Assembly: GCF_002885955.2 (NCBI RefSeq)
Contig: NZ_POQS01000001.1
Location: forward strand, 659,804 to 720,601
From: Achromobacter pulmonis
Lineage (GTDB): Bacteria; Pseudomonadota; Gammaproteobacteria; Burkholderiales; Burkholderiaceae_B
Length of the DNA: 60,798 nt
Reading direction: 5' to 3'
Part shown: piece by piece, positions 8,238 to 17,300 of the stretch
Layout of the letters: each line of letters begins with the position of its first letter
How positions within the stretch are numbered: the first letter of the stretch is position 1
Made by a program: the position numbers and the translations under genes
Notes under the pieces: model-generated
Database searches by the model: none
Told to the model about the DNA's origin: nothing
Seen by the model: only the letters and a program-made list of their open reading frames with translations

Positions 8238-9152
8238 ATGCAACCGATCACCCCTGAACTCCTGATCCTGGTCGACGCGATCGCCCGCCACGGCAGCTTC
8301 GCCAAGGCCGCCCGCGAACTGGGCAAGGTGCCTTCGGCCGTCACCTATTCCATCCGCAAGCTGGAGGACGGGCTGGACGTGCTGCTGTTCGACCGTTCCG
8401 GCCACCGCGCGCTGCTGACGCCGGCCGGCGAGACGCTGCTGCGCGACGGCCGCCACGTGCTGCAGTCGCTCGACGACCTGGCCTGCCGCGTCAAGCGCAT
8501 CGCCACGGGCTGGGAGGTGGAGTTGCGCATCGCCGTCAGCGCGGTGCTGCCCTGGCGTCCGCTATACGATCTGATCGAGGAATTCCAGGCGCTGGAAAGC
8601 GCCACCACGCTGCGCTTTTCCAGCGAAGTGCTGAGCGGCGCGTGGGACGCGCTGACCGGCGGCCGCGCCGACCTGGCGATAGGCGCCGGCGCGGCCGGCG
8701 AACCCACCGGCCCGTATCGCTCGCAGGCCATGGGCCAGATGCAGTTCGCGTTCTGCGTGGCCGCGCATCATCCGCTGGCGAGCCTGCCGCAGCCGCTGTC
8801 GCGCGCCGACGTCACGCGCTATTGCGCGGTGGTCGTGGCCGACACCTCGCGCAACCTGCCGCCGCAGACCCGCGGCATCCTGGCCGAGCAGCCCACGCTG
8901 GTGATGCCCACGATGCAGGCCAAGATAGACGCCCAGGTGCGCGGCCTGGGCTGCGGTTATCTGCCGCTGACGCTGGCCGCGCCGTACCTGGCGCAAGGCG
9001 TGCTGGTGGCGTGCGAAACCGACGAAGGCATGTCGCCGACGGAACACCTGGCCTACGCCTGGCGCGCCGAGGCGCCGGGCGAGGCCTTGAAATGGTGGCT
9101 GCAGAAGCTGAAATCCCCGCGGCTGTGCGAAAGCCTGCTGGGCCTGGGCTGA
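8238..9152 (+). CDS. LysR-type transcriptional regulator
   Basis: A 304-residue LysR regulator. An N-terminal winged helix-turn-helix spans about residues 5-65: LVDAIARHGSFAKAARELG, then PSAVTYSIRKLE and LFDRSGHRALLTPAG. A periplasmic-binding-like effector domain follows from about residue 90. ATG at 8238 is preferred; a TTG two codons upstream (8232) is possible. No strong ribosome site is seen. It is divergently transcribed from the YhaK-like pirin gene and likely regulates it and itself. The inducer is unknown. Confidence 0.92.
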   Translation: MQPITPELLILVDAIARHGSFAKAARELGKVPSAVTYSIRKLEDGLDVLLFDRSGHRALLTPAGETLLRDGRHVLQSLDDLACRVKRIATGWEVELRIAVSAVLPWRPLYDLIEEFQALESATTLRFSSEVLSGAWDALTGGRADLAIGAGAAGEPTGPYRSQAMGQMQFAFCVAAHHPLASLPQPLSRADVTRYCAVVVADTSRNLPPQTRGILAEQPTLVMPTMQAKIDAQVRGLGCGYLPLTLAAPYLAQGVLVACETDEGMSPTEHLAYAWRAEAPGEALKWWLQKLKSPRLCESLLGLG

Positions 9153-9173
9153 GGCGTCCGCCGGTGGGCGGGC

Positions 9174-10667
9174 TTATTCGTCCTCGATGCCCAGGTCGCG
9201 CAGCTTGCGGGTGATGGTGTTGCGGCCTATGCCCAGGCGCGAGGCGGCCTCGACCCGGCGGCCGCGGCTGGCGTCCAGCGCGCTTTGCAGCAGGATTTTC
9301 TCGAACTGGCGGGTCAGCGTGGCCATGACCGCGGGTTCGCCACGCTCGAGCCGGTATTGCGCGTCGCGCAGCAGCGAGTCCTGCCAGTTGCGCGCCGCGG
9401 CCGCGTCCTCGGCCGGCGCAGGCGCGGCCAGCACGGTGCCGCCGCCGGCCACGGGCGCGGCCGGGCGCGGCGCGGGGCTGGCGTACGGCGGGTGCTCCAT
9501 GGCGCGGATCTCCGGCGGCAGGTCGGCCGGCTCCACCGTCTGGCCCGGCGCCATCACCGTCAGCCAGTGGCAGAAGTTCTCCAGCTGGCGCACGTTGCCG
9601 GGAAAGTCGAACTTGGTCAGCACCGCCAGCGCTTCGGGCGTCAGGCGCTTGACCGGCACGCCCAGCGCGCGGGCGCTGGCGCTCAGGAAGTGGGCGGCCA
9701 GGGCCGGAATGTCCTCGGTCCGTTCGCGCAGCGGCGGCAGCCGCAGACGGATCACGTTCAGGCGGTGGAACAGGTCTTCGCGGAACAGGCCCTGCTCGAC
9801 CCGCTGCTCCAGCGGCTGGTGGGTAGCGGCCACGATGCGCACGTCGACCCGCACCGGTTGCGCGCCGCCCACGCGGTAGAAGCTGCCTTCGGCCAGCACG
9901 CGCAGCAGGCGCGTCTGCAGTTCGATCGGCATGTCGCCGATTTCGTCCAGGAACAGCGTGCCGCCGTGCGCTTCCTCGAAGCGGCCGCGGCGCAGGCTGC
10001 TGGCGCCGGTGAAGGCGCCGCGCTCGTGGCCGAACAGTTCGGCTTCGAGCAGATCGCGCGGAATCGCGGCCGCGTTCAGCGCCACGAAGGGGCCGCCGGC
10101 CCGCACGCCGTGACCGTGCAGCGCGCGCGCCACCAGTTCCTTGCCGGTGCCGGATTCGCCGGTGATCAGCACCGTGACCTTGGACTGCGCCAGCCGGCCG
10201 ATGGCGCGGAACACTTCCTGCATGGCGGTGGACGAGGACTGCGTCATCATCCAGCGTTCGTTGTTCTGGGCCGATTCGCCCTGCCCTTCGGCGCTCTCGG
10301 GCTGCGCCGATTCCTGGACGGCGCGCTGGATCAGCGCCACCGCCTCGTTCACGTCGAACGGCTTGGCCAGGTAATCGAAGGCGCCGCCCTGGAAGGCGGA
10401 TACCGTGCTGTCCAGGTCGGCGAACGCGGTCATCACGATGACCGGCAGGCCGGCGTGGCGCTCCTTGAGCTGGCGCAGCAGTTCCAGGCCGTTGCCGCCG
10501 GGCATGCGGATATCGGACACCAGCGCGGCCGGCGTGTCGCGCGACAGCGCCTCCAGCACGTCGGCAGCCTGCGAGAAGCTGCGCGTGGGCACGCCGGCGC
10601 GCGCCAGGGCTTTTTCCAGGACCCAGCGGATGGCCTGGTCATCGTCGACGATCCATACGGGTTTCAT
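9174..10667 (-). CDS. ntrC: Nitrogen regulation response regulator NtrC
   Basis: A 497-residue sigma-54 activator with three parts. The receiver domain has acidic residues D8-D10 and the phospho-acceptor D52 in [10 protein letters not shown]. The AAA+ domain has Walker A GESGTGKE near 172 and the sigma-54 contact loop GAFTGA near 218. The C-terminal Fis-type helix-turn-helix ([19 protein letters not shown]) lies near 475. When phosphorylated by NtrB under nitrogen limitation it drives sigma-54 promoters. It overlaps the ntrB stop by one base (TGATG), so the pair is translationally coupled. Probable target sites lie upstream of glnA in the same cluster. Confidence 0.97.
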   Translation of the reverse strand: MKPVWIVDDDQAIRWVLEKALARAGVPTRSFSQAADVLEALSRDTPAALVSDIRMPGGNGLELLRQLKERHAGLPVIVMTAFADLDSTVSAFQGGAFDYLAKPFDVNEAVALIQRAVQESAQPESAEGQGESAQNNERWMMTQSSSTAMQEVFRAIGRLAQSKVTVLITGESGTGKELVARALHGHGVRAGGPFVALNAAAIPRDLLEAELFGHERGAFTGASSLRRGRFEEAHGGTLFLDEIGDMPIELQTRLLRVLAEGSFYRVGGAQPVRVDVRIVAATHQPLEQRVEQGLFREDLFHRLNVIRLRLPPLRERTEDIPALAAHFLSASARALGVPVKRLTPEALAVLTKFDFPGNVRQLENFCHWLTVMAPGQTVEPADLPPEIRAMEHPPYASPAPRPAAPVAGGGTVLAAPAPAEDAAAARNWQDSLLRDAQYRLERGEPAVMATLTRQFEKILLQSALDASRGRRVEAASRLGIGRNTITRKLRDLGIEDE

Positions 10668-11731
10668 CAGTGTGCGGGCTCCATCGGAAGAACCAGGCGA
10701 AACTCGGTGCGCCCGGGTCGGGATTCGAATTCGATGATGCCGCCGTGCTGCTGCACGAAGTCCTGGGCCAGGCTCAGGCCCAGCCCGGTGCCGCCGGCGC
10801 GCGCCGTCACCAGCGGATGGAAGATGCGGTCTCGGATATGGTCCGGCACGCCCGGACCGTTGTCGATGATGGACAGCTCCAGCGCCAGGCGGTGCTGCCT
10901 GTGCGCCAGCATGACCTGCCGCGCCACGCGGGTGCGCAGCGTGACCACTCCGGGTTCGGTGTGCGGGCCCGCGGGCCGCGCGACCAGTTCCTGCGCGGCG
11001 TTGCGCGCCACGTTCAGGACGGCCTGCATCAGTCGGGCGGCATCGCCCTTCAGGTCGGGCATCGACGCGTCGTAGTCGCGCAGCAGCGTGACCTCGTTGC
11101 GGAACTCGGCCTGGATCAGCGCGCAGACGCGCTCGCAGATCTCGTGGATGTTCACCGGCCGCGCATTCAGCGGCACCCGCTGCGGGCCGCTCAGGCGGTC
11201 CACCAGCGCCTGCAGGCGGTCGGCTTCGGAAATGATGACCTGGGTATATTCGGCCAGCGCCGCGCTGGGCAGCTCGGCCTCCAGCAGTTGCGCGGCGCCG
11301 CGCAGCCCGCCCAGGGGATTCTTGACTTCATGCGCCAGGTTGCGCAGCAGTTCGCGGTGCGCTTCGATTTCGTCGACCAGGCGGTGGTTGCGGTCGGCCA
11401 GCACGCGCTGCTCGATTTCGCGGGTTTCTATCAGCACGGGCCAGCGCTGGCCCGTCAGCCCGACGGTGGTCACCGAGACCTCGACGGATTCCGCGGCGCG
11501 GCGCAGGCTGCCCAGCTGCCTGACGTCGCCGTAACGGCCGGCGGCGGCGCGGTCGATGGAGGACTGTATGTTTTCCGGACTGTCGAACAGCGTGGCGGCG
11601 GAGTGCCCGCACAGCTGTTTGCGCGAGCGGCCGAACAAATCCTCGGCGGCCGCATTGGCGTATTCGATATGGCCGCGTTCGTTGACCAGGAAAACGGACG
11701 TCGCCAGCAGATCGAGAGCTTCTACATTCAT
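10667..11731 (-). CDS. ntrB: Nitrogen regulation sensor kinase NtrB
   Basis: A 354-residue soluble histidine kinase. An N-terminal PAS domain spans about residues 5-110. The phospho-acceptor H134 lies in the H-box AHEVKNPLGG. The HATPase domain carries NVARNAAQ (N-box), DNGPGVP (G1) and GGTGLGLSLAQ (G2). It phosphorylates or dephosphorylates NtrC according to PII status. ATG at 11731 starts the PAS domain directly. The gene lies between glnA and ntrC as in enteric glnALG and may be read from the glnA promoter through the hairpin in the 159-bp gap as well as from its own promoter. Confidence 0.96.
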   Translation of the reverse strand: MNVEALDLLATSVFLVNERGHIEYANAAAEDLFGRSRKQLCGHSAATLFDSPENIQSSIDRAAAGRYGDVRQLGSLRRAAESVEVSVTTVGLTGQRWPVLIETREIEQRVLADRNHRLVDEIEAHRELLRNLAHEVKNPLGGLRGAAQLLEAELPSAALAEYTQVIISEADRLQALVDRLSGPQRVPLNARPVNIHEICERVCALIQAEFRNEVTLLRDYDASMPDLKGDAARLMQAVLNVARNAAQELVARPAGPHTEPGVVTLRTRVARQVMLAHRQHRLALELSIIDNGPGVPDHIRDRIFHPLVTARAGGTGLGLSLAQDFVQQHGGIIEFESRPGRTEFRLVLPMEPAH

Positions 11732-11772
11732 TTTCTACATACCCGAATGTGAGGGGAAAGCGGCACCCGGCC

Positions 11773-11800
11773 CGCCCGCCGGGCGTGCGCCTGGCGGGCG
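11773..11800 (-). terminator. Hairpin between glnA and ntrB
   Basis: An 8-bp perfect GC stem (11773-11780 with 11793-11800) lies in the glnA-ntrB gap, with further GC-rich pairing possible inside the loop. There is no U-run on the minus strand. It probably attenuates read-through from the strong glnA promoter into ntrBC rather than ending transcription completely. Confidence 0.45.
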
Positions 11801-11890
11801 TCGGACCGGGCCGCGAGCCGGCGGCGCCGGCGCGGCGGGCCCTGGTTTCTGCCCGTCACGCCGTTTTCCGCCGGCCGCAACCTCGGACGA

Positions 11891-13303
11891 TCAGAGGCTG
11901 TAGTACATGTCGAATTCGACCGGGTGCGTGGTCATGCGCAGACGGTTCACGTCGCCCATCTTCAGGTCGATGTAGGCCGACAGCATGTCGTTGCTGAACA
12001 CGCCGCCGCGGGTCAGGAACTCGCGGTCGTTGTCCAGCGCCTCCAGGGCCTGCTCCAGCGACGAGCACACGGTCGGGATCTTGGCGTCTTCTTCCGGCGG
12101 CAGGTCGTACAGGTTCTTGTCGGCCGGATCGCCCGGGTGGATCTTGTTCTGCACGCCGTCCAGGCCGGCCATCATCAGGGCCGAGAAGGCCAGGTACGGG
12201 TTGGCCAGGGGGTCCGGGAAGCGCGCTTCGACGCGGCGGCCCTTGGGGTTGCCCACGTACGGGATGCGGATCGAGGCCGAACGGTTGCGGGCCGAGTAAG
12301 CCAGCTTGACCGGGGCTTCGTAGTGCGGGACCAGGCGCTTGTACGAGTTGGTGCCGGGGTTGGTGATGGCGTTCAAGGCGCGGGCGTGCTTGATGATGCC
12401 GCCGATGTAGTACAGCGCGAATTCCGACAGGCCGGCGTAGCCGTTGCCCGCGAACAGGTTCTGGCCGTCCTTCCAGATCGACTGGTGCACGTGCATGCCC
12501 GAACCGTTGTCGCCGACGATGGGCTTGGGCATGAAGGTGGCGGTCTTGCCGTAGGCGTGGGCCACGTTATGGATGATGTACTTGGTGATCTGCGTCCAGT
12601 CGGCGCGCTGCACCAGCGTGCTGAACTTGGTGCCGATTTCGAGCTGGCCGGCGCCGGCCACTTCGTGGTGGTGCACTTCGACCGGCACGCCCATCTGTTC
12701 CATCAGCAGGCACATTTCCGAGCGCATGTCCTGGAACGAATCGACCGGGGGCACGGGGAAGTAGCCGCCCTTCACGGCGGGACGGTGGCCGGTGTTGCCG
12801 CCTTCGAAGTCCAGGCCGGTGGACCAGGAGGCCTCTTCCGACTTGATCTTGACGAAGGTGCCGGACATGTCGGTGTTCCAGGTCACGCCGTCGAACACGA
12901 AGAATTCGGGTTCCGGACCGAAGTAGGCGGTGTCGCCCAGGCCCGAGGACTTGAGGTAGGCTTCGGCGCGCTTGGCCAGCGAGCGCGGGTCGCGGTCATA
13001 GCCCTTGAGGTCCGACGGCTCGACCACGTCGCACGACAGGATCAGGGTCGGCTCTTCGCGGAACGGGTCCAGGTTGGCCGTGGCCAGGTCGGGGATGAGC
13101 AGCATGTCCGAAGCCTCGATGCCCTTCCAGCCCGGAATCGAGGAACCGTCGAAAGCCTGACCGCTTTCCAGCTTGTCTTCGTCGATCGCGGAGGTGGGCA
13201 CGGAAACGTGGTGCTCACGGCCGACCGTGTCGGTAAAGCGGAAATCCACGAATTTCACTTCGTTGTCGGCGATCTGTTTCAGGACGTCTTTCGGGCTTGC
13301 CAT
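11891..13303 (-). CDS. glnA: Glutamine synthetase, type I
   Basis: A 470-residue dodecameric enzyme making glutamine from glutamate, ammonia and ATP. Family motifs include DGSSIPGW near 50, [10 protein letters not shown] near 265 and the ATP-site NPKGRRVE near 345. The adenylylation tyrosine is in [11 protein letters not shown] near residue 398, so the enzyme should be controlled by GlnE. The frame runs further upstream, but ATG at 13303 ([20 protein letters not shown]) gives the canonical 470 residues and has a GGAGATGAC ribosome site. It is expressed from a sigma-54 promoter with NtrC sites in the preceding 180 bp and is followed by ntrBC. Confidence 0.98.
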   Translation of the reverse strand: MASPKDVLKQIADNEVKFVDFRFTDTVGREHHVSVPTSAIDEDKLESGQAFDGSSIPGWKGIEASDMLLIPDLATANLDPFREEPTLILSCDVVEPSDLKGYDRDPRSLAKRAEAYLKSSGLGDTAYFGPEPEFFVFDGVTWNTDMSGTFVKIKSEEASWSTGLDFEGGNTGHRPAVKGGYFPVPPVDSFQDMRSEMCLLMEQMGVPVEVHHHEVAGAGQLEIGTKFSTLVQRADWTQITKYIIHNVAHAYGKTATFMPKPIVGDNGSGMHVHQSIWKDGQNLFAGNGYAGLSEFALYYIGGIIKHARALNAITNPGTNSYKRLVPHYEAPVKLAYSARNRSASIRIPYVGNPKGRRVEARFPDPLANPYLAFSALMMAGLDGVQNKIHPGDPADKNLYDLPPEEDAKIPTVCSSLEQALEALDNDREFLTRGGVFSNDMLSAYIDLKMGDVNRLRMTTHPVEFDMYYSL

Positions 13304-13362
13304 GTCATCTCCATTAGATAAAAGGGTCGAGGGCCTTGCCCGTCGACTGGCATAAACGATGA

Positions 13363-13379
13363 AGCAATATGCGTGCCAG
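13363..13379 (-). promoter_or_regulatory. Sigma-54 promoter of glnA
   Basis: Read on the minus strand, the sequence CTGGCACGCATATTGCT contains TGGCACG, four spacer bases and TTGCT. This matches the -24/-12 consensus TGGCACG-N4-TTGCW without a mismatch. It lies about 60 bp upstream of the glnA ATG, and NtrC-type sites follow further upstream. The start point should be about a dozen bases downstream, near 13352. Confidence 0.9.
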
Positions 13380-13430
13380 CTTTCGGCCCCGGGATTGCCC
13401 GGGGACGAATATGCGGAGAAGTGAAAATGT

Positions 13431-13447
13431 AGCACCATATTGGTGCA
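13431..13447. promoter_or_regulatory. NtrC-binding site 1 (glnA enhancer)
   Basis: AGCACCATATTGGTGCA is a near-perfect dyad that differs by one base from the NtrC consensus TGCACC-N5-GGTGCA. It lies about 87 bp upstream of the predicted glnA transcription start, a normal enhancer distance. Confidence 0.88.
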
Positions 13448-13463
13448 AAGCGTGGGGCACGAC

Positions 13464-13480
13464 TGCCCCACTCTGGTGCA
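13464..13480. promoter_or_regulatory. NtrC-binding site 2 (glnA enhancer)
   Basis: TGCCCCACTCTGGTGCA also differs by one base from the NtrC consensus. Its centre is 33 bp from that of site 1, close to three helical turns, which places both on one DNA face as needed for cooperative NtrC assembly. It ends 6 bp before the stop of hemW. Confidence 0.85.
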
Positions 13481-13486
13481 AGCTTG

Positions 13487-14710
13487 CTACAGGAACATTT
13501 CCTGCAGGTCATTGAGGAAGCGCCATCCCAGTGCGGTGGCCCGCAGCCGGGTCGGATCGGCGTCCAGCAGGCCCCGTTGCGAGGCCGCCTCCAATTGGTG
13601 CGCAATCACGGCCAGCGACAGGCCGGTGCGTTCCTCGAAGCTGCTGGCCGGCACGCCCGCTTTCAGGCGCAGCGCGTTGAGCATGAACTCGAACGGCAGC
13701 TCGTCGGCCCCGACCTGGCGGCTTTCCGAGACATGGCTGCCGTCGCGGGCCAGCGCGGCCCGCATCCAGGAATCGGGACTGCGCAGCCGCGCCTCGCGCA
13801 CGATGCGGTCGTGGAACGACAGCTTGCCGTGGGCGCCCGGGCCGATGCCCAGGTAATCGCCGAATTCCCAGTAGTTCAGGTTGTGGCGGCAGCGCGCCCC
13901 CGGCCTGGCGTAGGCCGAGACCTCGTAGCGGTCCAGGCCGGCCGCGGCCAGTTCGGCCTCGATCGCGTCCTGCATGGCCGCGCTGGCGTCGTCGTCGGGC
14001 AGGTCCTCGGGCGGAAACTTCGCGAACACCGTGTTGGGCTCCATCGTCAGGTGATAGAGCGACAGGTGCTCGGTGCCGAAGGCCACGGCCTCGCGCAGGT
14101 CGGCCACACAGGCTTCCTGGGTCTGCCCGGGCAGCGCGAACATCAGGTCCAGGTTGACGCGCGGCGCGGCGCGCTGCGCCATCTCGATGGCCTTTCTGGC
14201 CTGGGCGGCGTCGTGGATGCGGCCCAGCTTCTTGAGCTGGGCGTCGTCGAAACTCTGGATGCCGAGCGAAAACCGGGTCACGCCGCTGGCGGCGTAGTCG
14301 CGCAGGCGCCCTGCCTCGGCCGTGCCCGGATTGGCCTCCATGGTGATCTCGGCGTCGGGCCACAGGTTCAGGCAGGCGCGCAGCATGGCCAGCAGCTCGT
14401 CCAGGCCGGCGGCCGACAGCAGGCTGGGCGTGCCCCCGCCGATGAAGACCGACACTACCTGTCGGCCCCAGATGGAAGGCAGCGCCTGCTCCAGGTCGCT
14501 GCGCAGCGCTTCCAGATAGGCGCGTTCCGGGATCTCGCCGCCTGGCGCGGCGTGCGAATTGAAATCGCAGTACGGGCATTTGCGCACGCACCAGGGTACG
14601 TGCACGTAGAGCGACAGCGGCGGCAGGCTGGTCAGCACCGAGCCGCCGGCCGGCCGCGGGCGCGATGCCGGCGCGCCCATATCGTTGCGGATGGGGATGA
14701 TGATGGACAT
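13487..14710 (-). CDS. hemW: Radical SAM heme chaperone HemW
   Basis: A 407-residue radical-SAM protein. The iron-sulfur motif CVRKCPYC (CxxxCxxC) is near residue 41, followed by DFNSH rather than the extra cysteine of true oxygen-independent coproporphyrinogen oxidase HemN. The GGGTPSLL motif and a HemN C-terminal domain (about residues 300-390) are present. HemW proteins bind and insert heme into respiratory proteins; older annotations call them HemN-like. ATG at 14710 lies 7 bp after the rdgB stop; a second in-frame ATG at 14680 could be used. The pairing rdgB-hemW is common in proteobacteria. Confidence 0.94.
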   Translation of the reverse strand: MSIIIPIRNDMGAPASRPRPAGGSVLTSLPPLSLYVHVPWCVRKCPYCDFNSHAAPGGEIPERAYLEALRSDLEQALPSIWGRQVVSVFIGGGTPSLLSAAGLDELLAMLRACLNLWPDAEITMEANPGTAEAGRLRDYAASGVTRFSLGIQSFDDAQLKKLGRIHDAAQARKAIEMAQRAAPRVNLDLMFALPGQTQEACVADLREAVAFGTEHLSLYHLTMEPNTVFAKFPPEDLPDDDASAAMQDAIEAELAAAGLDRYEVSAYARPGARCRHNLNYWEFGDYLGIGPGAHGKLSFHDRIVREARLRSPDSWMRAALARDGSHVSESRQVGADELPFEFMLNALRLKAGVPASSFEERTGLSLAVIAHQLEAASQRGLLDADPTRLRATALGWRFLNDLQEMFL

Positions 14711-14717
14711 GCGTGCT

Positions 14718-15341
14718 TTATGCGTTGCCCAGCTTGCCCAGCAGTTCGCGCAGCGCGCGGGCGCGGTGGCTGACCTGGTTTTTCTCCTGCGGGTCCAGGC
14801 TGGCGGCGGTGAGCGCCAGGTCGGGCAGGTAGAAATGCGGGTCGTAGCCGAAGCCGTTGGCCCCTTCGGGCTGGTCGATGATCTCGCCGTGCCACAGGCC
14901 TTCGCCGATGAGCGGGCGCGGGTCGTTTTCCGAGCGCACCAGGGCCAGCACCGCCACGTACCAGGCGCTGCGGTCGGCCACGCCGGCCAGCTTTTCCACC
15001 AGCAAGGCGTTATTGGATTGGTCGGATTTTTCGCCGCCGTGCATCTGTGCGTAACGCGCCGAGTACACGCCCGGCGCACCGTCCAGCGCGGCCACGCACA
15101 GGCCGGAATCGTCGGCCAGGGCCGGCAGCCCGGTCAGGCGGCTGGCGTGGCGGGCCTTGGCCAGCGCGTTTTCGACGAAGGTGACGTGCGGCTCTTCGGC
15201 CTCGGGCACGTCCAGCTCGCCTTGGGGCACCAGTTCGATGCCCAGGGGCGCGAACAGGGCCGAGAACTCGCGCAGCTTGCCGGCGTTGTTGGACGCCAAC
15301 ACGACGCGGCGCAGGGAATCAGGGATCTTGGGAGAAGTCAT
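14718..15341 (-). CDS. rdgB: XTP/dITP diphosphatase (RdgB/HAM1)
   Basis: A 207-residue house-cleaning pyrophosphatase that hydrolyses non-canonical purine triphosphates (XTP, dITP, ITP) and keeps them out of DNA. The substrate loop SNNAGKLREF is near residue 17, FVENALAKARHAS near 56 and ADDSGLCV near 73. GFGYDPHF lies near 162. ATG at 15341 gives the usual length; upstream residues in the open frame are arginine-rich and non-homologous. It is followed directly by hemW on the same strand. In many betaproteobacteria rph precedes this gene; here rph is 6.3 kb away. Confidence 0.96.
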   Translation of the reverse strand: MTSPKIPDSLRRVVLASNNAGKLREFSALFAPLGIELVPQGELDVPEAEEPHVTFVENALAKARHASRLTGLPALADDSGLCVAALDGAPGVYSARYAQMHGGEKSDQSNNALLVEKLAGVADRSAWYVAVLALVRSENDPRPLIGEGLWHGEIIDQPEGANGFGYDPHFYLPDLALTAASLDPQEKNQVSHRARALRELLGKLGNA

Positions 15342-15449
15342 AGCGCAAATTGTATAGGCGCGGCCAGACGCGCGCCGGCGCAACAAGCCGGACATAATTT
15401 CTTGTCATGATGAACAACTTGTCACTGAACGTATCTGAACGCACCGGCG

Positions 15450-17300
15450 ATGGATCTCATCCCCAGCTCGTCCCGCCCGGCCGCGGCCCGCGCGACCTCC
15501 GCCCTTCCGGACCCCTCCTCTCCCATCAATCTCGCCGGCATATTGCGCCACCGCCTGCTGCATGCGCGCTACCAGCCGGTGATCGACCTGTCCCACAGCC
15601 GCGTCTATGGCCATGAAAGCCTGATCCGGGGGCCGGCCGACACCGCGCTGCATTTCCCCGACGCGCTGTTCGCCGAAGCGCGCCGCCAGGGCCTGCATCC
15701 GCAACTGGAGCTGGCCAGCTTCCGCGCCGGGGCTCAGGGCTTCCAGCGCCACGACGCCGCCGGCAAGCTGTTCCTGAACCTGTCCGGCTCGGCCCTGATC
15801 CATTACTGGAGCCTGTGGGGCGAGGACCTGCCGCGCCGCCTGCTCAAGGATTGCGAACTCGCGCCATCCAGCATCATCGTCGAACTGACCGAACAGGACT
15901 CGCTGGCCGAGCAGATGGACGAGGCCGCCTGCGCCTTCGCCTGTCTGCGCGAATTCGGCATGCGCGTGGCGCTGGACGACTACGGCGTGGGCAATTCGAA
16001 CCTGCGGCTGTGGTCCGAGATGCAGCCGGACCTGGTCAAGATAGACCGCTACTTCTTCCACGGCATCGGCCAGGACGAGCGCAAGCAGCAGCTGGTGCGC
16101 GCCATACTGAAGGTCGCGCAGCACCTGGGCACCGCCGTCGTGGCCGAAGGCATCGAGACCGCCGAGGACCTGGCGGCCGTGCGCGAACTGGACATCCGCT
16201 ACGCCCAGGGCTGGTTCCTGGGCCGGCCCGAGGAAACCCTGGTGACCGAGCTGGCCCCGCGGCTGCGCGACACGCTGCGGCAGCGCGCGCCCGCCTCGCC
16301 ACCGCCGCGCGCCGCCGGCGGCACCGCGGCCAGCCTGCGCGTGCAGGCGCCGGCCGCCCGGCTGCAGGAACACACCAACGACGACGTGCACCGGCTGTTC
16401 ATCGAGCACAAGGAGATGCACGCGGTCGCGGTGGTGGACGCCGACAACCGGCCGGTGGGCATCATCAACCGGCGCGACTTCCTCGAACACTATGCGCAGC
16501 GCTACACCCGCGAGCTGTTCGGCCGCAACGCCTGCTCCAGCTTCATGAACGCCGAGCCGGTGCTGGTGGACCAGAACGTGTCCATCGACCAGCTCAGCCA
16601 CGTGCTGATTTCCGAAGACCAGCGCTACCTGATGGACGGCCTGATCATCACCCGCGAGGGCCGCTACGACGGCCTGGCCACCGGCGAGACGCTGGTGCGC
16701 TCGGTGACCGAGATGCGCATCGAGGCGGCGCGCTACGCCAATCCGCTGACCTCGCTGCCCGGCAACATCCCCATCAGCCGCCACATCGCCGCGCTGCTCG
16801 AAGACGCGGACGACTTCACCATCTGCTATGGCGACCTGAATAATTTCAAGCCCTTCAACGACGTGTACGGCTATTGGCGCGGCGACGACATGATCATGCT
16901 GACCGCCGAGGTCATCAAGCGCCATTGCGACCCGCAGCGCGATTTCGTGGGCCACGTGGGCGGCGACGACTTCGTGGTGCTGCTGCGCAGCCCCGACTGG
17001 CTGGACCGCGCCCGCCGCATCATCGCGGAATTCAACGAGCGCGCCATCGACCTGTACGACGACGCCGGCCGCCGCAACGGCGGCATCGAGGCCGAGGACC
17101 GCTACGGCGTGCCGCGCTTCTTCCCTTTCGTGACGCTGGGCGTGGGCGCGCTGACCGTCACGCCGTCGCTATGCGAGCGCATCCGCCCGGAGGCCATCGC
17201 CTCGGCCGCCGCCCACGTCAAGCACAAGGTCAAGCATGGGAATCTGTCGCTGGTGACCGAGCGCTACGCCGGCGCCCCCCTGCCGAATCTCGATAGCTGA
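15450..17300 (+). CDS. EAL-CBS-GGDEF cyclic-di-GMP protein
   Basis: A 616-residue protein with an EAL phosphodiesterase domain first (about 30-265), a CBS pair (about 300-420) and a GGDEF domain last (about 430-600). The EAL motif reads ESL. Other metal or catalytic residues look present: NLSG, ELTEQ, DDYGVG, KIDR, EGIET and QGW. The GGDEF motif reads GGDDF, and no RxxD inhibition site precedes it at the usual spacing, so cyclase activity is doubtful. CBS domains often bind adenine nucleotides and may tune the phosphodiesterase. There are no transmembrane segments. Its last 132 bases overlap the 3' end of the convergent chemoreceptor gene. Confidence 0.92.
   Translation: MDLIPSSSRPAAARATSALPDPSSPINLAGILRHRLLHARYQPVIDLSHSRVYGHESLIRGPADTALHFPDALFAEARRQGLHPQLELASFRAGAQGFQRHDAAGKLFLNLSGSALIHYWSLWGEDLPRRLLKDCELAPSSIIVELTEQDSLAEQMDEAACAFACLREFGMRVALDDYGVGNSNLRLWSEMQPDLVKIDRYFFHGIGQDERKQQLVRAILKVAQHLGTAVVAEGIETAEDLAAVRELDIRYAQGWFLGRPEETLVTELAPRLRDTLRQRAPASPPPRAAGGTAASLRVQAPAARLQEHTNDDVHRLFIEHKEMHAVAVVDADNRPVGIINRRDFLEHYAQRYTRELFGRNACSSFMNAEPVLVDQNVSIDQLSHVLISEDQRYLMDGLIITREGRYDGLATGETLVRSVTEMRIEAARYANPLTSLPGNIPISRHIAALLEDADDFTICYGDLNNFKPFNDVYGYWRGDDMIMLTAEVIKRHCDPQRDFVGHVGGDDFVVLLRSPDWLDRARRIIAEFNERAIDLYDDAGRRNGGIEAEDRYGVPRFFPFVTLGVGALTVTPSLCERIRPEAIASAAAHVKHKVKHGNLSLVTERYAGAPLPNLDS

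Noticed and set aside
13487..14710. Oxygen-independent coproporphyrinogen III oxidase (HemN)
   Set aside because: The radical-SAM motif lacks the fourth cysteine of HemN (CPYCDF instead of CxxCxC), which fits the HemW heme chaperone.
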